From an uncultured Bacteroides sp. (lineage in GTDB: Bacteria > Bacteroidota > Bacteroidia > Bacteroidales > Bacteroidaceae), in the NCBI RefSeq assembly GCF_959029255.1, contig NZ_CAUFUE010000045.1, forward strand, positions 1 through 18,889: 18,889 nucleotides of DNA. The letters run 5' to 3'. The translations under genes and the position numbers were made by a program. Within the stretch, counting starts at the first letter, position 1, and each line of letters opens with the position of its first letter. Below the pieces are notes generated by a model. That model saw only the letters and a list, made by a program, of their open reading frames with translations. It was not told where the DNA came from and made no database searches. Below are positions 7,512 to 14,790 of this stretch, piece by piece.

Positions 7512-8576
7512 TCAGTTTCCTTCCCTGTCCACCTTAATCAATCCTCCGGTAGCCGTATCAAACAATACTTTTACGGTTGAATTCTTGTTGAATAATACCG
7601 GAGCGAGATACTCGATTGTACCGAATTGAGTAATGGGTAATTCTCCGTCAAACAGGCTTTTATTGTTGCTGTCAGTCAATGTTACGTGCGCTCTGCCCGG
7701 AACATTATAAGCTATGCCGTCCACTTTCTTCTTGCCGTCGTCTTCCGGAAGGGCTGGTGTTTTCAAATTACTTACGCTGATATAATACGGTTCACCTGCC
7801 AAATCATCATTGGCAACCACCCCCAGACGTTTTGAGAACCGGAAGGCGATTTCATTATTCAGTTCTTTGGGTGACAGCCGGATGGTGAAAGTTTTGGCTT
7901 CTTCCTTAACCTTTCCTGTGAACATTTCCGTCATGGCACGTTCCTGCAAGTTCAGGTTGTCGAGCATGATTTTGAGCTGTGCACCGTCTTGCGGCATATT
8001 GTCGGCCTCGCCACGTAGGAGGGCGTTCTTGCTTTCGCGGATATTATAAATTTCTTTAGCTACTAGTTCAGCCATTTTAGCTCTGGAACTAGCCATCAAT
8101 ATTTCTTCCGTCAGAAACTTTCTGGGGTCAATATTGCCTTGTGATGTTTCGGTATCGGCAGCTTTGGGGGATTGGGCTTTGTTGCGGTCGCTGAGGGGCA
8201 TGTTGATGGAGCGTACAATACCATCTTCCGTAAGTTCCATGAGCGGAGCCACTGTCTTGTCCTTCAGTTTCACAAAGTAGACATTCTCCCTGTCCGGTAT
8301 GCCCGCCACACGGGTTTCAATCTTGTCTATTGTCCAGTATATTTCAGGGTCGGCAGATACATTCCCCATACGCAGGTAACGGTCGGCATACTTACAGAAT
8401 TCTCCGGGAGTATAGGTATGCTTGGTCGTCTCGACAACTACCTCTATCTCGGTTTTGGGCAGAATATAGGTTACTCCGTAGTCCTTGCCACGCATCACGC
8501 CCGCTGTGACATCCGTCTGGGCATAGCTGCTTGTGGCTATCAAAAGGCCCGCAAGCCATATCATTTCTTTCTTCAT
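7512..8576 (-). CDS. DUF4831 family exported protein
   Basis: This is a 354-residue protein that I recognise as the Bacteroidetes family DUF4831, of unknown function. The N-terminus is a cleavable Sec signal (MKKEMIWLAGLLIATSSYAQ, probable cut after Ala19) without a lipobox, so the product is likely periplasmic. The mature protein opens with a segment containing GVTYILPKTEIEVVVE and has a mixed strand/helix composition. A polar central stretch around 135-150 looks like a linker. A helical part (about 160-220, EEILMASSRAKMAELVAKEI) is followed by a beta-rich C-terminus. It stands alone between a terminator and its own promoter, so it appears to be monocistronic. The promoter contains a striking dyad, described separately. 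Confidence 0.83.
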   Translation of the reverse strand: MKKEMIWLAGLLIATSSYAQTDVTAGVMRGKDYGVTYILPKTEIEVVVETTKHTYTPGEFCKYADRYLRMGNVSADPEIYWTIDKIETRVAGIPDRENVYFVKLKDKTVAPLMELTEDGIVRSINMPLSDRNKAQSPKAADTETSQGNIDPRKFLTEEILMASSRAKMAELVAKEIYNIRESKNALLRGEADNMPQDGAQLKIMLDNLNLQERAMTEMFTGKVKEEAKTFTIRLSPKELNNEIAFRFSKRLGVVANDDLAGEPYYISVSNLKTPALPEDDGKKKVDGIAYNVPGRAHVTLTDSNNKSLFDGELPITQFGTIEYLAPVLFNKNSTVKVLFDTATGGLIKVDREGN

Positions 8577-8613
8577 ATTACCCGGTTTGTTTAAAACGAT
8601 GAATTTAGGAAAA

Positions 8614-8644
8614 CAAAGTTAACGAAGTTCTTCGTTCCCGGAAA
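8614..8644 (-). promoter_or_regulatory. promoter of the DUF4831 gene with an internal dyad
   Basis: Read on the minus strand, TAACTTTG (8614-8621) matches the Bacteroides -7 consensus. A 19-nt spacer (8622-8640) separates it from TTTC (8641-8644), one base off the -33 consensus TTTG. The perfect inverted repeat AACGAAG-tt-CTTCGTT (8621-8636) fills most of the spacer, exactly where a repressor or activator could act on the polymerase. The -7 box lies 38 nt before the start codon. Confidence 0.7.
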
Positions 8645-8663
8645 CTCATTTACGAAAGATTAA

Positions 8664-9785
8664 CTAATGGCTGAAAGGCGGGACAAACTGTACGCAGACG
8701 GGTTTGTCCACAATGATATCCTTTTCCATATTTTTCAGCAAGCCTGTATTTGCGTCGCGTTCGTACACCTGGATGGTGTTACTGTCACGGCAAGCCACCA
8801 GCAGATATTTACCGTTCGGAGTAATGTTGAAATGTCTGGGATGAATATCCGTCAACTGATATCCTACTTTTGCCAACGTACCGTTTTCGGCATTCACGGC
8901 AAAGATGGCAATGCCGTCAGCCTTCAGGCGGTTGCTGGCATACAGATACTTGCCGTCGGGACTGAGGTGGATATCCCCACTTCCACGGGCAGCTACGGTA
9001 TCCGCATTGATAGATTGTATTTGCTCCAGTTTTCCATCGTCGTAACTGAAAGCGATAACCTTTCCGGAGAGTTCATTGATAAGATAAGCGAATTTTCCGT
9101 TCGGGCTGAATATGAGATGTCTCGGGCCGGAATCTGCTGCGATATCGGTGGTCTCGGCAGACAGGTGGGGGACAATACTTTTAGGGTGAAGAACGAAACG
9201 CAGGATACGGTCGGCGCTGAAGTCTGTGGCGAAGATATACTTCCCATCCGGTGAGAAGACGGCACAATGGATGTGCGGCGTAATCTGCCGTATCCTGTCC
9301 GGTCCCGATGCCGTACCTTCGAACAACGTATCTACAGGGGCTATGGTTCCGTCCTTCCGCAGCGGAAAGACGGACAGGCTGCCACCGCTATAATTAGCAG
9401 TCAATACTTCTTTACCGTTAGTCGAAACATAGCAGGGGTCGGCGCCAAGCGTCGGTTCGGTGTTCAGCAGGCGGAGTCCTCCTGTCTCCCGGTCGAAGGC
9501 AAGGGCATTCAGTGCTGCCGTACTATCATTCATTTCGCTGACGGCATAGACAAACTTTCCATCTTCCGACGGGATGAGGTAGGAGGGATTGGGTATTTCT
9601 ACCGAATCGAGCGGAGTCACAGTTCCCGTTTCTTGATTGAAACGGAAGCTATAAATGCCTTTACTGGTACCGTTGGTATAAGTACCTATCAGCATTGAAA
9701 GTTCATCCTTGTTGTCATTCTCCGTTTTCTTGGGAGCGCAGGCGACCATACCGAGTCCGAGCATACAGAAAAGAAGTGTTTTCAT
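8664..9785 (-). CDS. lactonase-family (6-phosphogluconolactonase-like) beta-propeller lipoprotein
   Basis: The 373-residue protein belongs to the lactonase family (Pgl/YbhE fold), a seven-bladed beta-propeller. Several members hydrolyse 6-phosphogluconolactone or other sugar lactones. Repeating blade motifs of the form SPDGKYIFATD, SPNGKFAYLINE, SPDGKYLYASNR and TPNGKYLLVACRD occur through the sequence. The C-terminal section HPRHFNITPNGKYLLVA is typical of the family. The N-terminus carries a lipoprotein signal (MKTLLFCMLGLGMVAC, lipidated Cys16), so unlike cytoplasmic 6-phosphogluconolactonase this copy acts in the envelope. Its true substrate is then unlikely to be the pentose-phosphate intermediate. 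It lies 71 nt downstream of the GH3 hydrolase gene on the same strand and may be transcribed with it, which would fit processing of sugar-derived lactones, but that is inference. Confidence 0.85.
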   Translation of the reverse strand: MKTLLFCMLGLGMVACAPKKTENDNKDELSMLIGTYTNGTSKGIYSFRFNQETGTVTPLDSVEIPNPSYLIPSEDGKFVYAVSEMNDSTAALNALAFDRETGGLRLLNTEPTLGADPCYVSTNGKEVLTANYSGGSLSVFPLRKDGTIAPVDTLFEGTASGPDRIRQITPHIHCAVFSPDGKYIFATDFSADRILRFVLHPKSIVPHLSAETTDIAADSGPRHLIFSPNGKFAYLINELSGKVIAFSYDDGKLEQIQSINADTVAARGSGDIHLSPDGKYLYASNRLKADGIAIFAVNAENGTLAKVGYQLTDIHPRHFNITPNGKYLLVACRDSNTIQVYERDANTGLLKNMEKDIIVDKPVCVQFVPPFSH

Positions 9786-9800
9786 TGGGTGATAAATATT

Positions 9801-9844
9801 TAGTGATTAGCGGTCAGTAATGTACGGCATACCGCTAATCACTA
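9801..9844. repeat. 14-bp perfect inverted repeat between GH3 and lactonase genes
   Basis: TAGTGATTAGCGGT (9801-9814) is perfectly repeated in inverse orientation as ACCGCTAATCACTA (9831-9844), with a 16-nt loop. On the minus strand it lies just after the GH3 stop codon and 15 nt before the lactonase start. It has no run of T on its 3' side, so it is not a standard intrinsic terminator. It could stabilise the 3' end of the GH3 message, attenuate read-through, or be a protein-binding site. Confidence 0.7.
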
Positions 9845-9856
9845 TACACTAATCGG

Positions 9857-12691
9857 TTAGTTGTTGTATTTTACTTCCGCTATCCCCACACGGTCATCGT
9901 TCAGCACGATGCGCAGGTCGCTGGCAGTAGTTCCTTTGAACGAATAGGAGATAGACTTGCCATACTCGCTTACAGTGCCCGAATATACCGTCAGGAACTG
10001 CCCGCCACCGCCTGAAAGCTGTATCTCAAAATCGGCAGGCAGCTTGTTGTCACGCACAAAAGCGATAGAAACCTTGTCTATCTTGGCTCCATTCTTCAGG
10101 GCAAAGGTAATATAATCTCCCTTATTCCCTTGCCAAATGGTATTGATTTTCCCATCGAGCACATTTTTGGCACTTTCCTGATTGGTGCTGGCAGTCACGG
10201 GACTGACGGGCTTTTGTGCTTCCAGTTCCCGCATGCGTTCTTGATAGTCTACTACCTTCAATGTTCCGTTCAGGCGGATATCCTCTGAAGAAGCGCCCGC
10301 CATCAGGGTGAAATCTCCCGGTTCCACTACCCACTTCATGTCGGCATCCAGCAGTTCCAGGTGCTTGCGGTCGATGGTGAAGGTAACTTCCCGGGTTTCA
10401 CCCGGTTCCAGATGGACACGTTCAAAGCCCGCAAGGTTCTTTTCGTAAGTAGTAACGCTGCTCAGCACGTCACGTGTGTACAATTGTACTACCTCGTCAC
10501 CTGCACGCTTACCGGTATTGGTAACTTTCAGACGTACGGTTGCCTGTTGGTCGGGAGTGATGACTTTAGGACTGATTTCCAAATCGGAATAGTTGAAAGT
10601 GGTGTAGCTCAAACCATACCCGAAAGGATAAAGCGCCCCGTTGACACGTGACATATTCCCGTCGGGTCCCGGGTTCTTACCTCCGTCAATCTGTGAAGAA
10701 GGTTTGCAAGGGAAGTTAAAAGGAATTTGTCCTACGCTCTTCGGGAAAGTAACCGTCAGCTTACCGCCCGGATTGTAATCTCCAAACAGAATATCGGCGA
10801 CAGCTATACCTCCCTTAGACCCCGGATACCATGTCTCCAAGATGGCAGGTACAAACTTGTCCGCCCAGTTGATGGAAAGCGGGCGGCCGTTGATAAGTAC
10901 CAGTACTACCGGTTTGCCGGTGGCCTGTACGGCTTGGAGCAACTTCAATTGGCGACCCGGAAGTTCCAGGCTGCTGCGCGATTTGTTTTCACCGCAAGTA
11001 CGTTGCCCGCCGCCAAGCACCACTACGGCTACATCGGCCCGGCGTGCATTTTCAACGGCTTTATCTATCTCGGTCTGTTCATCGGCAGTCAGGGGATATT
11101 CTATTATCTCACTTTCAGGCCAGTTGGCATCTACCAAGTCGCAACCTTTCGTGTATAGCACTTCGGCTTTGCCCTTCATTTTATCCTGGATACCTTCCAG
11201 GACAGTGGTTACGTCTACGGCAAGCGGACCGTAATGCGTCAACGCATAACCCTCTTCATTGGCGTTAGGACCACATACGGCAATCTTCTTAATGGCATTG
11301 ATATCCAGCGGCAGGAGGTTGTCTGCGTTCTTCAGCAATACGATGGATTCGCGGGATGCCTGCAAGGCAACCGCTTCGTTTTCTTCCTTTTCCACTTCCT
11401 TGTCGGCACCGGCAAGGTCAGTTTGGTAAGGAGTGTCAAACAGTCCGACGAGGAACTTCACACGCAGGATGTCGCGTACACGGTCGTTGATGACCTCCTC
11501 ACTCAATCCGCCTTCCTTCACCAGTTCACGGAGCGGAAGCACGTATGAGTCCGGTGAACGGAAAGTGCAACGCACATTCAGTCCGGCTTCCACACTTTGG
11601 CGTACGGCCTCTTTCATATCTTTGGCGGTACCGTGTTTCGTATAAAGATATTCCACCGCATCACTATCCGACACCACATAGCCACGGAACCCCATTTCCT
11701 TGCGCAGGCGGGTGGTGAGCCAATAGAAACTTCCCTGGATAGGAATGCCGTCATAATCATTGTAAGAACTCATCACACCCAGCAACCCTGCTTCCTTGAT
11801 TACCCGTTTGAAGGGATAAAGGTGGATATTTTCCACTTCGCGCGGTGAAATCTGCGGGTCGAGACGTGCCATACCTTCGCGGGCGCCTTTGTTGTTGCTG
11901 TATGCGGCAAAGTGCTTCCCGGTTGCCGCAACCTGATGATTGTGCTGCATGCCGCGCACCATTTCGATACCCAGTTCGGCAACGAGATAAGGAGACTCGC
12001 CATATACTTCCTCGTAACGTCCCCAACGCTGGTCGCGACCGACGTCGAGGATGGGAGCGTAGACGTTGGTATATCCCAGCATGCGGGCTTCCCGTCCGGT
12101 GATAAGTCCCACTTGGTGAATCAGTTTCCTGTTCCAGGTATGTCCCAGTCCCAGTTGTGTGGGGAAGTTGGTGGCCCGGTAACTTTCCACGCCACGGATA
12201 CCTTCGTTGGTGAAGTCCACGGGAATGCCGAGTCGGGTATCTTCTACAAAGAAACGTTGCACCTCGTTCAGCGCCCATGCATGGCGTGAAGCAGGCCATA
12301 CGTTTTCATTGTCCGATGGGGGAAGTCCCCATTGTTGGAAACCGTTCAGATGCTCGTCTATGGCACCGATACCGTCTTTCCAAAGCTTTTGTTTCCATTC
12401 GGGGGTGGGGAGATCGTCTTTCAGCACGCGCTTGTAGCCGTAGAGGGTAACCATCTGGCAGGTTTTCTCCTCAAGCGTCATCTGCTGCAACAAGTCTTCG
12501 ATACGTGCGTCGAGTGGAGCGGCGGGGTCTTCGTACACATCCTTTACTCCGTTCTTGTTGAAGTCTATCCAACCTTTACGATACATCTCACTCTTCACCG
12601 GCTTATACACTGCCGGAATTTTCGTAGTTTTCTGTGCCGATAGCATAGCGCCGCTACCCAGCAGCAAAGTAGCTACAATTAATCTCTTCAT
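9857..12691 (-). CDS. exported GH3 beta-glycosidase with EF-hand-like loop and C-terminal discoidin-like domain
   Basis: This is a 944-residue glycoside hydrolase family 3 enzyme. I start it at 12691 (MKRLIVATLLLGSG...), giving a Sec signal cut near Ala19; a start 12 codons upstream would lie inside the promoter. Residues 43-54 (DFNKNGVKDVYE) form a canonical EF-hand calcium loop. The GH3 N-terminal barrel follows with GKHFAAYSNN (Lys259-His260) and the nucleophile segment GYVVSDSDAVEY, with likely catalytic Asp342. The C-terminal sandwich domain contains VLLKNADNLLPL and CGENKSRSSLELPGRQ, whose Glu is a candidate acid/base. A fibronectin-III-like domain (VVQLYTRD..., EPGETREVTFTI) comes next. 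The last 110 or so residues, from about NQESAKNVLDGK, look like an F5/8-type C (discoidin) domain. Beta-glucosidase or beta-xylosidase activity is likely; the exact sugar is not determinable. There is no SusC/SusD pair nearby. Confidence 0.93.
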   Translation of the reverse strand: MKRLIVATLLLGSGAMLSAQKTTKIPAVYKPVKSEMYRKGWIDFNKNGVKDVYEDPAAPLDARIEDLLQQMTLEEKTCQMVTLYGYKRVLKDDLPTPEWKQKLWKDGIGAIDEHLNGFQQWGLPPSDNENVWPASRHAWALNEVQRFFVEDTRLGIPVDFTNEGIRGVESYRATNFPTQLGLGHTWNRKLIHQVGLITGREARMLGYTNVYAPILDVGRDQRWGRYEEVYGESPYLVAELGIEMVRGMQHNHQVAATGKHFAAYSNNKGAREGMARLDPQISPREVENIHLYPFKRVIKEAGLLGVMSSYNDYDGIPIQGSFYWLTTRLRKEMGFRGYVVSDSDAVEYLYTKHGTAKDMKEAVRQSVEAGLNVRCTFRSPDSYVLPLRELVKEGGLSEEVINDRVRDILRVKFLVGLFDTPYQTDLAGADKEVEKEENEAVALQASRESIVLLKNADNLLPLDINAIKKIAVCGPNANEEGYALTHYGPLAVDVTTVLEGIQDKMKGKAEVLYTKGCDLVDANWPESEIIEYPLTADEQTEIDKAVENARRADVAVVVLGGGQRTCGENKSRSSLELPGRQLKLLQAVQATGKPVVLVLINGRPLSINWADKFVPAILETWYPGSKGGIAVADILFGDYNPGGKLTVTFPKSVGQIPFNFPCKPSSQIDGGKNPGPDGNMSRVNGALYPFGYGLSYTTFNYSDLEISPKVITPDQQATVRLKVTNTGKRAGDEVVQLYTRDVLSSVTTYEKNLAGFERVHLEPGETREVTFTIDRKHLELLDADMKWVVEPGDFTLMAGASSEDIRLNGTLKVVDYQERMRELEAQKPVSPVTASTNQESAKNVLDGKINTIWQGNKGDYITFALKNGAKIDKVSIAFVRDNKLPADFEIQLSGGGGQFLTVYSGTVSEYGKSISYSFKGTTASDLRIVLNDDRVGIAEVKYNN

Positions 12692-12724
12692 GGTATAGTT
12701 TGTTTCAATTGTTTCTTCGGGTGT

Positions 12725-12754
12725 CAAAGATAGGGATTTTGTAGGTATGGAAAA
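12725..12754 (-). promoter_or_regulatory. promoter of the GH3 gene
   Basis: On the minus strand, TATCTTTG (12725-12732) matches the -7 consensus. TTTT (12751-12754), 18 nt upstream, is an imperfect -33 element. Transcription would begin near 12717-12719, leaving a leader of about 26 nt before the ATG at 12691. This placement argues against the longer reading-frame start at 12727. Confidence 0.62.
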
Positions 12755-12791
12755 GTATAAAATTGTCCGCAGTATCAGTACTATTTGTCCA

Positions 12792-13967
12792 TTACTCTTC
12801 TATTGATACAGGTATTTCTTCTTTCCCGTTCCCGCTTTTTGTCAGAAGGAAAGTTACAGGAAACGTAAATTTTACTTTTACAGCCTTTCCACGTTTTGTC
12901 CCGGGTTTCCATTTAGGCATCAGTTTTATTACGCGAAGCGCTTCTTCATCTAATTCCGGATTGACATGGCGAAGGATGACGGGCTCTGTTACAGAACCGT
13001 CTTTATCTATTATAACCCGAATGATGACTCTTTCTTTTTTGCCGTTCTTTGCCGTAGCTTTGGGATATTTCAGGTTTTCATCTATGAATTTCAGGAGTTC
13101 CGGCATTCCTCCGGGAAACTCCGGCATCGCTTCCACTACATCATACACGGCTTCGTCGTACTCTTTCTCCAATAATCTTATTTGTTGTTCGTCTGCATCC
13201 AGCAGCATCTTGGGAGGGATAGGTGTTTTCCTGGCTTGTTTCCATTCCCGCTCTTTGTCGGTCAGCCTGAATTCGGTCATCATAAGTATCTGCCGCTGTC
13301 CTAACCAAACCTTATAGAAAAAGCGGTAACGTCCCGGTTTATTGGGATGAACGTCGGGGTAAAGTGATGCTTCAAAAGGAAAACTACCTTTATGATTGAT
13401 GGCGTATGCTATGTCGAAGGCAATTGTGTTGATGGGCAATTCTCTCCATACGCCCTTCTCATCCAGATAAGTAATATAATAGTGTTCACCGCACTCGATA
13501 GTAGTGCCGCTGTTGTTGTAAAGAATAAATTTAACGTTAGGAGCGTCAGTGGGATATGCAGTGTATTCGGGACGGAGATAAATGTCGAGGGTGTCGTTGG
13601 TTCCGGTCTTTTCGTTGACGATGGGTGTATCCGGTCCATTGAAACGAAAAGCAGGTGAGTCCATGATTTTTTCTCTGAATTCTTTTTGCTTTTCAGGAGT
13701 ATTCACTATCAGGTCGATATCTATATAATGTAAACTTACTCCAAATCCTGTGACATTGGCTTTCGCCCTTTCATCCTTTAGGTTTTGGAAGCGTTTGCTC
13801 AATTCATCCTGAATAGCGTTCAGTTGCTTTTGAGAATAGTTGATGTTGCCGGTAGCTTCCATTCTGAATTGCCGGCTTCCTAATGCTTTCTCAGGTTCCC
13901 CTTTCTCATTCATTTTGCAGGAAGAAAACAGTAGAAGTAACAAAACTATCAGATGATACTTATTCAT
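12792..13967 (-). CDS. lipoprotein with bacterial Ig-like domain and TonB C-terminal domain
   Basis: This 391-residue protein joins parts that are usually separate. A lipoprotein signal (MNKYHLIVLLLLLFSSC, Cys17) replaces the N-terminal transmembrane anchor of TonB. Residues about 30-130 form an unassigned soluble region. Residues about 132-236 resemble a bacterial Ig-like domain (VKFILYNNSGTTIECGEHYYITYLD ... PGRYRFFY, similar in pattern to Big_14). After a charged helical linker, residues about 279-374 are a TonB C-terminal domain: MPEFPGGMPELLKFIDENLKYP, RVIIDKDGSV and LMPKWKPGTKRGKAVKVKFTFPVTF. Classical TonB links ExbB/ExbD to outer-membrane receptors; without a membrane-spanning helix this protein probably cannot do so directly. 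Bacteroides encodes many stand-alone TonB_C proteins of unclear role. It has a near-perfect promoter of its own. Confidence 0.84.
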   Translation of the reverse strand: MNKYHLIVLLLLLFSSCKMNEKGEPEKALGSRQFRMEATGNINYSQKQLNAIQDELSKRFQNLKDERAKANVTGFGVSLHYIDIDLIVNTPEKQKEFREKIMDSPAFRFNGPDTPIVNEKTGTNDTLDIYLRPEYTAYPTDAPNVKFILYNNSGTTIECGEHYYITYLDEKGVWRELPINTIAFDIAYAINHKGSFPFEASLYPDVHPNKPGRYRFFYKVWLGQRQILMMTEFRLTDKEREWKQARKTPIPPKMLLDADEQQIRLLEKEYDEAVYDVVEAMPEFPGGMPELLKFIDENLKYPKATAKNGKKERVIIRVIIDKDGSVTEPVILRHVNPELDEEALRVIKLMPKWKPGTKRGKAVKVKFTFPVTFLLTKSGNGKEEIPVSIEE

Positions 13968-13989
13968 ATCGTTTTATTTTAGGTTAAGG

Positions 13990-14020
13990 CAAATATAGGG
14001 AAAGTTATGTATAAATCAAA
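13990..14020 (-). promoter_or_regulatory. consensus Bacteroides promoter of the TonB/Ig lipoprotein gene
   Basis: On the minus strand, TTTG (14017-14020), a 19-nt spacer (13998-14016) and TATATTTG (13990-13997) match both consensus elements and the expected spacing. The -7 box lies 22 nt before the start codon, so the leader is short. This is the best-matching promoter in the window and suggests housekeeping-sigma-driven, fairly strong expression. Confidence 0.85.
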
Positions 14021-14042
14021 TTTAATTCTCTTCGGATAGTTC

Positions 14043-14072
14043 GTTGTATTTATAACTTTTTTTTTATCTTTG
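14043..14072 (+). promoter_or_regulatory. promoter of the two small membrane-protein genes
   Basis: TATCTTTG (14065-14072) is an exact -7 consensus. GTTG (14043-14046) lies 18 nt upstream as an imperfect -33 element, with a T-rich spacer between them. Transcription should start near 14079, only about 12 nt before the ATG at 14091. The promoter diverges from that of the TonB/Ig lipoprotein gene. Confidence 0.72.
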
Positions 14073-14090
14073 CATCGGTTACTCGGAGAA

Positions 14091-14291
14091 ATGAGTAGCT
14101 ACGATAATTTCAGTTTAAACAGTCAACCAGAAACAGCGACTCCGGAAAGACATGTGTTTGAACTGGATGAGGTATTGTATGTTCTAGATTACGGATATAC
14201 GTGCCCATTCAGTTGTATATATACATGTCTTGGGTTCGTCGCTGTACCTTGGTTGTCTATATTATGGATGTGGCACGTTCTCTTTTTTTAG
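14091..14291 (+). CDS. small hypothetical membrane-associated protein (66 aa)
   Basis: I do not recognise this protein. The frame is open from an ATG at 14070, but that codon lies within the -7 box, so the ATG at 14091 is the likely start and gives 66 residues. GGAG (14085-14088) lies 2 nt before it. The first half is polar and acidic (MSSYDNFSLNSQPETATPERH, then FELDEVLY). The second half has three cysteines in YTCPFSCIYTC and then a strongly hydrophobic tail GFVAVPWLSILWMWHVLFF that could span or embed in the membrane. This looks like a C-tail-anchored or membrane-inserting small protein. It is followed 28 nt later by another small membrane protein under the same promoter. Supporting evidence is the good promoter and its placement; against it are the short length, the AT-rich composition and the absence of a known family. 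Confidence 0.5.
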   Translation: MSSYDNFSLNSQPETATPERHVFELDEVLYVLDYGYTCPFSCIYTCLGFVAVPWLSILWMWHVLFF

Positions 14292-14319
14292 GTGTGCTCA
14301 TCCTTAAAACCCTAAGAGC

Positions 14320-14604
14320 ATGAAAATTATATCTCTCTTTCAAGAAGAATTAGAATTCATACCTCAGTATGTAAGGTACGTATTTCTTGTTTTACTGATA
14401 GTACTAATCTTGTGTTTATGTACAATATCTAATTTGTTGACAACAATTCGTATACAACAAGCTAGAATTGAATCAGCAGACTCTGTTATTACAGATTTTA
14501 TCCGCTTTAATAAGGCTTCGCTTGAGAGGAAAGCGGCTCAATATCAATTTGATATTGATAATTATGATGACCCCATGAGATACGGGCTAAGAGAACCCCG
14601 ATAG
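14320..14604 (+). CDS. small hypothetical membrane protein with coiled-coil-like tail (94 aa)
   Basis: I do not recognise this 94-residue protein. After a short N-terminal segment (MKIISLFQEELEFIPQYV) there is one clear transmembrane helix (about 19-40, YVFLVLLIVLILCLCTISNLL). It is followed by a polar helical stretch (TIRIQQARIESADSVITDF, then IRFNKASLERKAAQYQF) likely to be helical or coiled-coil outside the membrane. The C-terminus is acidic then basic (YDDPMRYGLREPR). It lies 28 nt downstream of the 66-aa gene with no terminator between them, so both probably share one mRNA. The base composition is more AT-rich than the flanking core genes. The ssrA gene follows 186 nt later. Confidence 0.62.
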   Translation: MKIISLFQEELEFIPQYVRYVFLVLLIVLILCLCTISNLLTTIRIQQARIESADSVITDFIRFNKASLERKAAQYQFDIDNYDDPMRYGLREPR

Positions 14605-14667
14605 TCTAAATAAAGTTCAATAAGATATAATTTTGCCCCTAATGAATATATTGCAGGAAAAAATTCC

Positions 14668-14675
14668 TATCTTTG
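14668..14675 (+). promoter_or_regulatory. candidate -7 box upstream of ssrA
   Basis: TATCTTTG matches the Bacteroides -7 consensus and lies about 115 nt before the mature tmRNA 5' end, which would imply a 5' leader removed by processing. A second match, TAATTTTG at 14628-14635, lies further upstream. Neither has a good -33 TTTG at the usual spacing, so the ssrA promoter is only tentatively placed. The rest of 14605-14790 shows no coding potential. Confidence 0.4.
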
Positions 14676-14790
14676 CGCAGAAGAAAGCAGGGCACAGGGT
14701 TGGAAAAATGATTGTTTATTCCTTTTTTCATCCCTTGTATGTTTAAAAACGCTTGTTTTCTTTTGATTTTTCTGCAAGTGATAAAGTCAT

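Noticed and set aside
11757..12299. Second minus-strand frame of 180 codons inside the GH3 gene
   Set aside because: Its Arg/Ser/His-rich composition is typical of an out-of-frame shadow of a higher-GC gene.
12692..12727. Upstream 12-codon extension of the GH3 protein
   Set aside because: The upstream ATG overlaps the -7 box, whereas the ATG at 12691 gives a clean signal peptide.
14214..14225. 12-bp palindrome TGTATATATACA
   Set aside because: It lies within the 66-aa coding frame in AT-rich DNA and has no promoter context; chance is a sufficient explanation.
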